Source: CAYVZU01 sp964455935 (lineage in GTDB: Bacteria > Fibrobacterota > CAYVZU01). From it: 33,747 nucleotides of DNA. The first letter of the stretch is position 1; each line of letters begins with the position of its first letter. The stretch covers positions 1-33,747 of the forward strand of contig CAYVZU010000028.1 in the NCBI GenBank assembly GCA_964455935.1, read 5' to 3'. Position numbers and translations under genes: made by a program. The notes below the pieces were generated by a model, which saw nothing but the letters and a program-made list of their open reading frames with translations, was not told the DNA's origin and did not search any database. Positions 8,085-15,624 of the stretch are shown here, piece after piece.

Positions 8085-8115
8085 GTCGGGGGATGGGAGA
8101 CCGGAGACCACTTAA

Positions 8116-8181
8116 ATGTACGGACCTGAACCCAACCGGCAGATGGCAGAGAAGGACCAAATAGAAGGGGATTTGACTTGA
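8116..8181 (+). other. 21-codon reading frame ending on the rpsE start (possible leader peptide or displaced S5 N-terminus)
   Basis: In the gap between rplR and rpsE, an ATG at 8116 opens a frame that runs through AEKDQIEGDLT and stops at TGA 8179-8181. That stop overlaps the TTG start of rpsE (8178-8180). GGAG at 8103-8106 could serve as a ribosome-binding site. At the junction the bases TTGACTTGA form an imperfect 5-base tandem duplication. Removing one copy would join the frame without a stop to NQKFSAQ of S5. It may be a coupled leader, an S5 N-terminal extension broken by a 5-base duplication, or chance. Nothing proves that it is translated. Confidence 0.4.
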
Positions 8182-8684
8182 ACCAGAAATTCAGCGCACA
8201 ATCCGAACAATCCGATTTCATCGAGCGCGTTATCGACATCAAACGCGTCGCCAAGGTTGTCAAGGGCGGCCGGCGGTTCAGCCTTACGGCGCTTGTTGCC
8301 GTTGGCGACGGCCATGGCAACGTAGGTCTGGGCGCGGGTAAATCCAAGGAAGTCAGCGAAGCTATTCGAAAAGGCACCGAAGCAGCCAAGAAGCACTTGT
8401 TCAAAGTGACCCTGGTCAAGGGCACCCTGCAGCACGAAATGCTCGTGAAATACGGGGCCAGCAAAATTATCCTTCGTCCAGCAGCACCCGGCACCGGTCT
8501 CATCGCCGGCGGCGCGGCGCGTGCGGTACTCGAAGCGGCCGGCGTTCAGAATGTGCTTACAAAAATCGTGGGTTCGCGCAACAGCCACAATGTGGCCAAG
8601 GCCGTGCTCAAAGGCCTGCTCTCAATGAGAGTGGCCCAGACGGTTATTGCCCAGCGGGCTCCGGTTAAGCAAGAGGTAGTCTGA
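8178..8684 (+). CDS. rpsE: 30S ribosomal protein S5
   Basis: A 168-residue S5: the double-stranded-RNA-binding fold (ERVIDIKRVAKVVKGGRRF, GDGHGNVGLGAGKSKEV), then ILRPAAPGTGLIAGGAARAVLEAAGV and the C-terminal GSRNSHNVAKAVLKGL. S5 lies at the mRNA entry and affects decoding accuracy. The start is TTG at 8178 behind AGGGG (8167-8170). No ATG, GTG or TTG occurs in this frame between the preceding stop (8127) and 8178, so the TTG is the only usable start unless the upstream frame was once joined. Confidence 0.93.
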   Translation: MNQKFSAQSEQSDFIERVIDIKRVAKVVKGGRRFSLTALVAVGDGHGNVGLGAGKSKEVSEAIRKGTEAAKKHLFKVTLVKGTLQHEMLVKYGASKIILRPAAPGTGLIAGGAARAVLEAAGVQNVLTKIVGSRNSHNVAKAVLKGLLSMRVAQTVIAQRAPVKQEVV

Positions 8685-8686
8685 TT

Positions 8687-8875
8687 ATGGCGAAAAAACT
8701 CCGCATTCAGCAACTCCGCGGCCTTTCGGGGCATCCCGACCGGCATCGCCGAACCATGGAGGCCCTGGGCCTCCATAGGATCCGCCATACCGTGGAGCAT
8801 GGCGACACTCCGCAAATCCGCGGAATGGTCGAGCAAGTCAAACACCTAGTTTCCGTGGAAGAGGTAAACGCGTGA
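8687..8875 (+). CDS. rpmD: 50S ribosomal protein L30
   Basis: A 62-residue L30: LRIQQLRGLSGHPDRHRRTMEALGL, then HRIRHTVEHGDTPQIRGMVEQVKHLV. This is the full small-protein fold. L30 is a peripheral 50S protein that some lineages lack. It follows rpsE by two bases, and its TGA overlaps the rplO GTG by four bases (GTGA). Confidence 0.94.
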   Translation: MAKKLRIQQLRGLSGHPDRHRRTMEALGLHRIRHTVEHGDTPQIRGMVEQVKHLVSVEEVNA

Positions 8876-9345
8876 AAGTCTTATCCGAACTTAAACCCAA
8901 AGCCGGCGCTATCCAGCAGAAAATGCGGCGAGGCCGAGGCCCTGGCAGCGGCAGCGGCACCACCGGCGGCCGTGGTTACAACGGCAACAATGCTCGTTCC
9001 GGCGCACGCCGCCCCATTGGTTTCGAAGGCGGCCAAATGCCCCTTACGCGCAGTCTGCCCAAGCGCGGGTTTCATAATCTGTTTCGCACCGAGGTGCAGA
9101 TTGTCAATCTGTCCGAGATCGACCGGAAGGCTTCGGGCCAGTCCGCTATGGATCCCGCAGCCATGGCCCGGCTGGGACTCATCGAAAATGCCGAGCGGCC
9201 GGTTAAGATTTTGGGCGATGGCAGCCTCTCGATTCCCGTCACCATCAAGGCGCATGCGTTTTCGGCATCCGCACTGGAAAAAATAAAAGCCGCCAACGGA
9301 AAGGCCGAAGTCATCGAGAGCGCAAAAGGGAAGCCCAAGGAATGA
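8872..9345 (+). CDS. rplO: 50S ribosomal protein L15
   Basis: A 157-residue L15. The conserved glycine-rich rRNA-threading segment is present (MRRGRGPGSGSGTTGGRG), followed by FEGGQMPLTRSLPKRGFHN and the C-terminal VKILGDGSLSIPVTIKAHAFSASALEKI. L15 is a late-assembly 50S protein. The GTG start at 8872 overlaps the rpmD stop, and the end overlaps secY by four bases, so three genes are coupled in series. Confidence 0.94.
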   Translation: MKVLSELKPKAGAIQQKMRRGRGPGSGSGTTGGRGYNGNNARSGARRPIGFEGGQMPLTRSLPKRGFHNLFRTEVQIVNLSEIDRKASGQSAMDPAAMARLGLIENAERPVKILGDGSLSIPVTIKAHAFSASALEKIKAANGKAEVIESAKGKPKE

Positions 9346-10661
9346 TCGAAACCTTTCGCAATGTGTTCCGTATTCCGGAGCTTCGCAAGCGCATTTTCTA
9401 CACGCTGGGACTGCTGATTATCTACCGCCTTGGCGGCCATATTCCAACGCCGGGCATCGATACCGTTGCGCTGTCCGAATTCTTTCGCGAATCCAAAAAC
9501 ACTCTGTTTGGGATGTACGATATGTTCGTGGGCGGCGCTTTTGAGCGCGCCACCATTTTTGCGCTGGGTATTATGCCCTACATCAGCGCCTCGATCATCC
9601 TTCAGCTTTTGGGAACGATCTACGAGCCCATTCGCCAGCTGCAGCGGGAGGGTCAGGAAGGCCGTCAGAAGATCACCCAATATACCCGGTACGGCACGGT
9701 CGCGCTCTCGGTTATCCAGGCCGTGGGCATCAGCGTGTTCTTGCAGAGCGTGCGGACCAGCGCGGGCCAGCCAGTCGTGTTGCCGAATATGATGGGTATC
9801 TGGTTCAAAATTCTCACGGTGATCGCGATGACCAGCGGCACCATTTTCATCATGTGGCTGGGCGAGCAGATCACCAACCGGGGGATTGGCAACGGCATTT
9901 CGTTGATTATCTTCATCGGCATTGTTGCCGACATCCCCAACGCGGTCATGGGCGAACTCTCCGCAATCCAGTCGCATGTCCGAAGCATCTACGCCGAGGT
10001 TTTCATTCTGGCGATTATTTTTGCCATGACCGCCTTTATCGTTTGGATGACCCAAGCTCAACGCAAGATTCCCATCCAGACGCCCAAAAAGATTGTAGGC
10101 CGAAAGGTCTACGGTGGCCAAGCCAGCTATCTGCCTCTGCGTGTCAACACGGCGGGCGTGATCCCCGTGATTTTCGCCTCGTCCATCATGATGGTGCCCA
10201 GCACATTGCTGTCGTTTTTTCCCAACAACGAACTGATGCAGTCTGCAGCCAACCAGATGTCGCCCGGCAGCGCTTTGTATTCGCTCTTTTACGCTCTTTT
10301 GATCGTGTTCTTTACATATTTTTACACCGCCATTGTTTTCAACCCGGTTGATATTGCGGACAATCTTAAGAAGTCGGGCGGGTTCATTCCCGGAATCCGA
10401 CCGGGCCAAAAAACCAGCGAATTCCTGGATAACGTACTCACCCGCATCACCTTTCCCGGTGCCTGCTTTCTGGCATTCATCTCCGTGGTTCCGTTTCTGA
10501 TGATGGGAAGCATGAACGTGCAATTTTATTTTGGCGGAACGAGCGTGCTGATCGTGATCGGCGTGGCGCTCGACACCATTCAGCAGCTTGAATCGCACCT
10601 GATGATGCGCCACTACGACGGCTTCCTCAAAAAGGGCCGTGTCCGAGGTCGGCAGCGGTGA
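9342..10661 (+). CDS. secY: Preprotein translocase subunit SecY
   Basis: A 439-residue SecY, the pore of the Sec translocon in the inner membrane. The N-terminus has FRIPELRKRIFYTLGLLIIYRLGGHIPTPGID. Ten hydrophobic segments follow in the usual spacing, with the plug/TM2 block GALFERAT-type sequence (VGGAFERATIFALGIMPYISASII). Cytoplasmic loops include PIRQLQREGQEGRQKITQYTRYGT and PIQTPKKIVGRKVYGGQASYLPLRVNTAGVIPVIFASSI. The C-terminal tail is basic. It is coupled by overlap to rplO (ATGA) and adk (GTGA). Confidence 0.96.
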   Translation: MIETFRNVFRIPELRKRIFYTLGLLIIYRLGGHIPTPGIDTVALSEFFRESKNTLFGMYDMFVGGAFERATIFALGIMPYISASIILQLLGTIYEPIRQLQREGQEGRQKITQYTRYGTVALSVIQAVGISVFLQSVRTSAGQPVVLPNMMGIWFKILTVIAMTSGTIFIMWLGEQITNRGIGNGISLIIFIGIVADIPNAVMGELSAIQSHVRSIYAEVFILAIIFAMTAFIVWMTQAQRKIPIQTPKKIVGRKVYGGQASYLPLRVNTAGVIPVIFASSIMMVPSTLLSFFPNNELMQSAANQMSPGSALYSLFYALLIVFFTYFYTAIVFNPVDIADNLKKSGGFIPGIRPGQKTSEFLDNVLTRITFPGACFLAFISVVPFLMMGSMNVQFYFGGTSVLIVIGVALDTIQQLESHLMMRHYDGFLKKGRVRGRQR

Positions 10662-11311
10662 TTCTGATCCTATTCGGCCCTCCGGGCGCAGGCAAGGGAA
10701 CCCAATCCGTCGAGATCACGAAGGAATACGGGATACCGGGAATTTCAACCGGAGATTTGCTGCGGGCCGAAGTGGAGGCCAAAAGCGAATTGGGTCTCAA
10801 AGCGCGCGGTTTTATGGACCGCGGCGAACTGGTGTCCGACAGCCTGATCATTGAAATGATTCGTAAACGCATTGGACAACCCGATTGTCGGCGGGGGGTC
10901 ATCCTCGACGGGTTTCCCCGCACCGTGGCCCAGGCCGAGAGCCTGGACGGGCTTCTGTCCGAGGTCGGCCGGAATCTGGACGCGGTCATCAGCATCGAGG
11001 TGGACAAAGAGTCTCTCGTGCAGCGGCTCTCCAATCGAATGTCGTGCAGCCAGTGCAAAGAGGGTTATAACCGAATCAGCAAGCCGCCCCGGAAAGAAGG
11101 CATCTGTGACCGCTGTGGCGGAGCGCTCGCGCAACGCTCGGATGACAGACCCGAAACCATCCGTAACCGACTTTCCGTGTACGAAAAACAGACCGCGCCG
11201 GTGCTTGAGTATTACGGCCGTAAAGGGAAGACCGTGGCTATCAACGGCAATGGGGAGCCTTCGGATGTGACGGACCAGATCCGGCAAGCCCTTGCGGGTG
11301 TGAAGGCATGA
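10658..11311 (+). CDS. adk: Adenylate kinase (zinc-LID type)
   Basis: A 217-residue long-form adenylate kinase that interconverts ATP plus AMP and two ADP in the cytosol. The P-loop is GPPGAGKG (residues 7-14), the AMP-binding region is STGDLLRAEV, and the LID signature FDGFPR-type sequence appears as LDGFPRTVAQAE. The LID carries four cysteines (C130, C133, C150, C153), which should bind structural zinc. The GTG start overlaps the secY stop by four bases. The secY-adk-map order is common within spc operons. Confidence 0.95.
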   Translation: MILILFGPPGAGKGTQSVEITKEYGIPGISTGDLLRAEVEAKSELGLKARGFMDRGELVSDSLIIEMIRKRIGQPDCRRGVILDGFPRTVAQAESLDGLLSEVGRNLDAVISIEVDKESLVQRLSNRMSCSQCKEGYNRISKPPRKEGICDRCGGALAQRSDDRPETIRNRLSVYEKQTAPVLEYYGRKGKTVAINGNGEPSDVTDQIRQALAGVKA

Positions 11312-12057
11312 TATGTTTGAAAAAGCCGGACGAGATCCGAGGAATCGAAGCAGCGTGCCGAATCGTGGCCGATGTGCTGGCCCGGATTGGCGAACATGTG
11401 CGCGAAGGCGCGACGACAAAGGATATTGACCGCTTGATCGACCAATGGATTCGCGCGCAGGCCGCCAAACCGGCCTTTCTGGGCTACCGGGGCTATCCGG
11501 CCAGTTCGTGTATAAGCATCAACGAGGAAGTGGTCCATGGGATTCCAGGCCCGCGCCAGCTCAATGAGGGCGACCTTGTGGGGATCGATGTAGGTGTGGA
11601 GAAAAACGGCTTTTTTGGCGATGCGGCCATGTCGTTTGGGGTGGGACGGATCAGCGAAGAAAAACAGCGTTTAATGGATGCAACCCAACGCGCTTTGGCC
11701 GCGGGCATTGCCCAGACCTGCGCCGGAAACCGCATCGGCGATATTTCTCATGCGATTCAAAGTGTCGTGGAACGCGAGGGCTTCGCGCCCGTACGTGCCT
11801 TGGTGGGACACGGCGTGGGCAAAGCCCTGCACGAAGAACCGCAGATTCCCAATTACGGGGAGCCGGGCCGCGGGCCGAGAATTAACGACGGTATGGTTCT
11901 AGCCATTGAGCCAATGGTGAATGCGGGTACCTATGAAGTCTATACAGAACCCGACGGATGGACGGTGGTGAGCGAGGATCACCGGCCTTCGGCGCATTTT
12001 GAACACACGGTGGCTGTTGTGGGGGGGAAACCCCGCATCCTGACCACGATGAACTAG
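11308..12057 (+). CDS. map: Methionine aminopeptidase, type I
   Basis: A 249-residue type I enzyme that removes initiator methionine from new proteins. The five metal ligands are visible: D94, D105, H168, E201 and E232. The substrate-contacting H77 lies in EEVVHGIPG. Motifs include GIDVGVEKNGFFGDAA, GHGVGKALHEEP, LAIEPM and EHTVAV. No N-terminal zinc-finger extension is present. The ATG overlaps the adk TGA (ATGA). Confidence 0.95.
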   Translation: MICLKKPDEIRGIEAACRIVADVLARIGEHVREGATTKDIDRLIDQWIRAQAAKPAFLGYRGYPASSCISINEEVVHGIPGPRQLNEGDLVGIDVGVEKNGFFGDAAMSFGVGRISEEKQRLMDATQRALAAGIAQTCAGNRIGDISHAIQSVVEREGFAPVRALVGHGVGKALHEEPQIPNYGEPGRGPRINDGMVLAIEPMVNAGTYEVYTEPDGWTVVSEDHRPSAHFEHTVAVVGGKPRILTTMN

Positions 12058-12070
12058 TATCGGAAACACG

Positions 12071-12289
12071 ATGCCGAAACAGGAATCCATACAGGTCGAG
12101 GGAACAGTCGAAGAGGCGTTGCCCAACGCCACCTTCCGGGTCAAGCTCGATAACGGCCACATTGTGCTGGCTCATATTTCGGGCAAAATGCGGATGCACT
12201 ACATTCGCATTCTCTCGGGCGACCGCGTGATCGTGGAGCTTTCTCCCTACGATCTGACGCGGGGTCGCATCACCTATCGGTATAAATAA
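12071..12289 (+). CDS. infA: Translation initiation factor IF-1
   Basis: A 72-residue IF-1, the standard length: IQVEGTVEEALPNATFRVKL, then NGHIVLAHISGKMRMHYIRIL and GDRVIVELSPYDLTRGRITYRYK. It is a single OB-fold that binds the 30S A site during initiation. It follows map by 13 bases and precedes rpmJ, as in many spc/alpha junctions. Confidence 0.96.
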   Translation: MPKQESIQVEGTVEEALPNATFRVKLDNGHIVLAHISGKMRMHYIRILSGDRVIVELSPYDLTRGRITYRYK

Positions 12290-12299
12290 AGGCGGAACC

Positions 12300-12413
12300 A
12301 TGAAAGTACGCGCATCTGTTAAAAAAATCTGCCGCAAGTGCAAGGTGATTCGCCGCAAAGGCGTTGTGCGCATCATCTGTGAGAATCCCAAGCACAAGCA
12401 GCGGCAAGGCTGA
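12300..12413 (+). CDS. rpmJ: 50S ribosomal protein L36 (zinc type)
   Basis: A 37-residue L36: MKVRASVKKICRKCK, then VIRRKGVVRIICENPKHKQRQG. The zinc ligands of the C+ form are present (C11, C14, C27, H32). The ATG at 12300 follows infA by ten bases, with AAAGGCGGA as the ribosome-binding region. L36 helps organise 23S rRNA late in 50S assembly. Confidence 0.95.
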   Translation: MKVRASVKKICRKCKVIRRKGVVRIICENPKHKQRQG

Positions 12414-12434
12414 TTGAAATCATAAATTGCAGAT

Positions 12435-12449
12435 CCAAAACTATTTTGG
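12435..12449 (+). promoter_or_regulatory. Small perfect hairpin in the rpmJ-rpsM gap
   Basis: CCAAAA and TTTTGG pair perfectly around a CTA loop, in an AT-rich 55-base gap. The hairpin ends eight bases before the AGGAGG (12458-12463) of rpsM. It could influence rpsM initiation or act as a weak pause site; its thermodynamic strength is modest, so chance is possible. Confidence 0.3.
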
Positions 12450-12468
12450 GTTTGCTTAGGAGGTAGTA

Positions 12469-12849
12469 GTGGCACGCGTTGCAGGAGTTGACTTGCCTCA
12501 GGAAAAACAAGTCGAAGTGGGTTTGACCTACATTTTTGGAATTGGCCGAACCACCAGTCAGAAGATCCTAAGTGAGGCCAAGATTGCATTCAATAAGAAG
12601 GTCAAAGAGCTGACCGAAGAGGAACTGACCAAGATTCGCACGATCATCGATAACAAGCTCACCGTTGAGGGAAGCCTTCGGGCTCAGACGGCCATGAACA
12701 TCAAGCGTCTTGTCGATATTGGATGCTACCGGGGAGTGCGTCACCGCAAGGGCCTGCCTGTTCGCGGTCAGCGTACGCGGTCCAATGCGCGCACCCGCAA
12801 AGGCCCGCGCCGGACCATTGCCAACAAAAAAATTGCGCCCAAAGGATAA
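12469..12849 (+). CDS. rpsM: 30S ribosomal protein S13
   Basis: A 126-residue S13: ARVAGVDLPQEKQVEVGLTYIFGIG, then GCYRGVRHRKGLPVRGQRT and the basic C-terminal tail RKGPRRTIANKKIAPKG, which reaches the P-site tRNA. It lies in the 30S head and forms intersubunit bridges. The GTG start at 12469 has a near-perfect AGGAGG at 12458-12463. It opens the alpha part of the cluster after a 55-base gap. Confidence 0.95.
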   Translation: MARVAGVDLPQEKQVEVGLTYIFGIGRTTSQKILSEAKIAFNKKVKELTEEELTKIRTIIDNKLTVEGSLRAQTAMNIKRLVDIGCYRGVRHRKGLPVRGQRTRSNARTRKGPRRTIANKKIAPKG

Positions 12850-12911
12850 TCAACGCAATCATAAAATGTAACGACGGCATCAAAGCATGCATCGTACTAT
12901 GGAGATGAACA

Positions 12912-13448
12912 ATGGCTGACGAAAAGAAACCCAAGGCAGCAGCGAAACCCGAGACACCGGCCAAGAAAGAGTCCGAGAAGAAAGAAGCCGCGGCTCCGGC
13001 CGTGAAGGAAGCGACGGCCGCGGTTGCCGCCGTTGAGGGTGCGGCTGCTCCGGAAGCGGCCGAAAAGGTCGATAAGAAAGCTGCCAAAGGCAAAAAGCGG
13101 ACCGGTGTGGCGGGCATCGCCAACATCCGCGCCAGCTTCAATAACACCATCGTCACCATCGCCGATCTTCAGGGCAATATTGTCTGCTGGAGTTCGCCGG
13201 GAAAAAACGGATTCAAGGGTTCGCGCAAGAGCACGCCCTATGCGGCGGGCGTTGCCGCCGAGCAGGCGGCCAAGGCCGCCCTCGAAATGGGTATGCGCCG
13301 CGTCGAAGTCCGTGTGAAAGGGGCCGGTGCCGGCCGCGAAGCCGCCGTCCGCTCCATTCAGGCCGCCGGACTGACCGTATCGTCGATTAAAGATATTACC
13401 GGAATTCCACACAACGGGTGCCGTCCGCCCAAGCGTCGTCGCGTATAA
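12912..13448 (+). CDS. rpsK: 30S ribosomal protein S11 with N-terminal extension
   Basis: From about residue 62 this is a standard S11 (GVAGIANIRASFNNTIVTIAD, GFKGSRKSTPYAAGVAAEQAAK, VRVKGAGAGREAAVRSIQAAGL, DITGIPHNGCRPPKRRRV). S11 lines the mRNA exit on the 30S platform. The total is 178 residues against about 128 normally. The extra N-terminal segment is Ala/Lys/Glu-rich low complexity (for example KKESEKKEAAAPAVKEATAA). The ATG has GGAGATG upstream. The gap after rpsM is 62 bases. Confidence 0.94.
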   Translation: MADEKKPKAAAKPETPAKKESEKKEAAAPAVKEATAAVAAVEGAAAPEAAEKVDKKAAKGKKRTGVAGIANIRASFNNTIVTIADLQGNIVCWSSPGKNGFKGSRKSTPYAAGVAAEQAAKAALEMGMRRVEVRVKGAGAGREAAVRSIQAAGLTVSSIKDITGIPHNGCRPPKRRRV

Positions 13449-13464
13449 AAGGAGACCTGAATAT

Positions 13465-14094
13465 ATGGCAGTCTACAGAGGACCGGCCTGCAAACTGTGC
13501 AGGCGTGAAGGTGAGAAGCTTTTCCTGAAGGGTGAACGGTGTCTTACCGAGAAGTGCGCCATCGAACGGCGTTCCTACATTCCCGGCCAGCACGGCCAGA
13601 CCCGGCGGCGGGCCAGTTCCGAATACGGCCGCCAGCTGCGCGAGAAGCAGAAGGCCAAGCGTATCTACGGCGTGCTCGAAGCCCAGTTCCGACGCTATTT
13701 CGCCATCGCCGTGCGCCAGAAGGGCGTTACCGGAGTGCACCTGATGCGGCAACTGGAGCTGCGCCTGGACAATGTGGTTTATCGCATGGGCCTTGCTCCC
13801 TCGCGCGACACCGCGCGCCAGCTGGTACTGCACAGGCATTTCCGGCTCAACGGAAAGGCCGTCAACATTCCGTCCATTCAAATGAAATCGGGCGATGAGA
13901 TCCAAGTGGTTGAAAAGAGCAAGGAACTCCCCGCCATCCATACGGCCCTGCGCGCCGGCGCCAAACGCGAAGAACTGCCCTGGCTGGCCGTGGACAAGGT
14001 CAAACTCACCGGAAAGGTGATCCGCTCGCCCGAACGCGACGAGATTCCCACACCCGTGAACGAGCAATTGATTGTCGAACTCTACTCGAAATAG
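13465..14094 (+). CDS. rpsD: 30S ribosomal protein S4 (zinc-binding type)
   Basis: A 209-residue S4, a primary 16S rRNA binder. Four N-terminal cysteines (C9, C12, C26, C31) form the zinc-binding site of the C+ form. Then come IPGQHGQTRRRASSEYG, the core KAKRIYGVLEAQFRRYF, and the S4 RNA-binding domain (LELRLDNVVYRMGLAPSRDTARQLVLHRHF). In E. coli S4 represses the alpha operon. AAAGGAGA (13447-13454) is the ribosome-binding site. Confidence 0.95.
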   Translation: MAVYRGPACKLCRREGEKLFLKGERCLTEKCAIERRSYIPGQHGQTRRRASSEYGRQLREKQKAKRIYGVLEAQFRRYFAIAVRQKGVTGVHLMRQLELRLDNVVYRMGLAPSRDTARQLVLHRHFRLNGKAVNIPSIQMKSGDEIQVVEKSKELPAIHTALRAGAKREELPWLAVDKVKLTGKVIRSPERDEIPTPVNEQLIVELYSK

Positions 14095-14115
14095 ATCACT
14101 AAGGGAGAACAGCGT

Positions 14116-15099
14116 ATGAAGTGGAAAAGCCTGCAAATGCCCAAGTCGATCCAAAAGGACGAATCCACGTATACGCCCTCTTACGGCAAGTTTATCATCG
14201 AGCCGCTCGAGAGGGGATACGGGATCACGTTGGGCAACAGCCTTCGCCGGGTTTTGCTGATGTCGCTGCAGGGCGCCGCGCCGGTGTCGGTGAAAATTGA
14301 AGGGGTTTCGCACGAGTATTCCACGCTCCCGGGCGTGACCGAGGACGTGTCCGATATCCTCATGAACCTTAAGCAGCTTCGTGTAAAGCTGCTTTCCGAA
14401 AGCGATGCCATTCTTCGCCTGGATGTCCAGGGCGAAGGCGATGTGACCGCGGCGCGTTTCGAGCCCAACCCGGACGTGGAGATCCTCAACCCCGAATTGT
14501 TCCTGGCGCGCATCAATAAAGAAGCGCGGCTGCGTCTGGAAACGCGCATTTCCGACGGCCGCGGCTACGTGTCATCGGAACAGAACAAACGGGCCGACGA
14601 TCCCATTGGCGTAATCCCGCTGGATGCGCTGTTTTCTCCGGTGACCAAAGCCAACTTCCGCGTAGAGAACACCCGCGTGGGCCAGCGTACGGACTATGAC
14701 AAACTCGTGCTCGAGATCTGGACCGACAAAAGCATTACGCCCGAGGACGGCCTTTCGTACGCGGGCAAGCTGCTTCAGGAGCACCTGAACCTGTTTATTA
14801 CCTTCGAGCCCGAGTATGCGACGGCCGAAGAGAAAGCCGTCGATGAGAAAACCGAGCGGCTGCGAAAACTGCTAAGGATGCGCGTGGACGAACTCGAACT
14901 TTCGGTGCGCTCCAGCAACTGTCTGCGCAGCGCCAATATTCACACAATCGCCGACTTGGTGCGCAACCAGGAAAGCGAGATGCTCCACTACAAGAACTTC
15001 GGACGCAAGTCGCTCATTGAGCTCAACCAGGTGCTCAACAGCATGGGCCTTTCGTTTGGAATGGACGTGGACGGGATTCTCGGCAACGAGAGAAGATAG
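14116..15099 (+). CDS. rpoA: DNA-directed RNA polymerase subunit alpha
   Basis: A 327-residue alpha subunit. The N-terminal assembly domain (about residues 1-235) includes FIIEPLERGYGITLGNSLRRVLL and GVTEDVSDILMNLK. The C-terminal domain (about 255-327), which binds UP elements and activators, includes ELELSVRSSNCLRSANIHTIADLV and NFGRKSLIELNQVLNSMGLSFGM. The order rpsD-rpoA-rplQ is canonical. AAGGGAGAA lies just before the ATG. Confidence 0.96.
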   Translation: MKWKSLQMPKSIQKDESTYTPSYGKFIIEPLERGYGITLGNSLRRVLLMSLQGAAPVSVKIEGVSHEYSTLPGVTEDVSDILMNLKQLRVKLLSESDAILRLDVQGEGDVTAARFEPNPDVEILNPELFLARINKEARLRLETRISDGRGYVSSEQNKRADDPIGVIPLDALFSPVTKANFRVENTRVGQRTDYDKLVLEIWTDKSITPEDGLSYAGKLLQEHLNLFITFEPEYATAEEKAVDEKTERLRKLLRMRVDELELSVRSSNCLRSANIHTIADLVRNQESEMLHYKNFGRKSLIELNQVLNSMGLSFGMDVDGILGNERR

Positions 15100-15111
15100 G
15101 GAAGGTCGACT

Positions 15112-15564
15112 ATGCGTCATCAACGAAAAGGCAGGAAACTCAATCGTAGCAGCTCGCATCGCAAGGCCCTTATGGCCAACATGGCCACATGTCTGCTCGC
15201 CAAAGGGCGGATCCAGACCACGGTGGCCAAGGCGAAGGAGCTGCGCGGAGTTGTGGATCGGCTCATTACGTTCGGCAAGCAGGGCACGCTCAACGCGCGC
15301 CGCATTGCCTCCAAGATCGTGAAAAGCGAAACGGTTCTCAAGAAGCTTTTCGACACCATCGCACCCGAATTCAGCGGTCGCAACGGCGGCTACACGCGCG
15401 TGCTGCGCGTGGGGGAGGTCCGGCGCGGCGACGCGGCCGAACTAGCCTTCATTGAGCTGGTGGGCTACGTGCCCAAGCCCAAGGTGAAGCGCGATAAGAA
15501 GAAAGGCAAGCAGGAAGAACCCGTCGAGCAACAGCCGGCCGAGGCTGAGGCCGCCGAAAAGTAA
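15112..15564 (+). CDS. rplQ: 50S ribosomal protein L17 with C-terminal extension
   Basis: A 150-residue L17. The conserved core is MRHQRKGRKLNRSSSHRKALMANMA, then GRIQTTVAKAKELRGVVDRLIT, and NGGYTRVLRVGEVRRGDAAELAFIELV. From about residue 122 a Lys/Glu/Pro/Ala tail is added (KKGKQEEPVEQQPAEAEAAEK). L17 is found at the 50S exit side. It is the last gene of the superoperon and is followed after 25 bases by a terminator. Confidence 0.95.
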   Translation: MRHQRKGRKLNRSSSHRKALMANMATCLLAKGRIQTTVAKAKELRGVVDRLITFGKQGTLNARRIASKIVKSETVLKKLFDTIAPEFSGRNGGYTRVLRVGEVRRGDAAELAFIELVGYVPKPKVKRDKKKGKQEEPVEQQPAEAEAAEK

Positions 15565-15589
15565 ACCGCGCCCTAATCAATCCAAAAAT

Positions 15590-15624
15590 AAGAAGGCCCG
15601 CTATCCTGCGGGCCTTCTTTGTCT
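15590..15624 (+). terminator. Intrinsic terminator of the ribosomal superoperon
   Basis: An 11-base perfect stem pairs AAGAAGGCCCG (15590-15600) with CGGGCCTTCTT (15609-15619) around an 8-base loop. The 3' arm runs into a T-rich stretch (TTCTTTGTCTT). It lies 25 bases after the rplQ stop, the natural end of the transcript. The A-rich left flank means it could also work for transcription arriving on the opposite strand. Confidence 0.93.

Noticed and set aside
9072..10613. 513-codon open frame on the - strand opposite secY and rplO
   Set aside because: It is antisense to two certain genes, rich in His/Asp/Arg/Gln as expected of a shadow frame at this GC content, and shows no family similarity.
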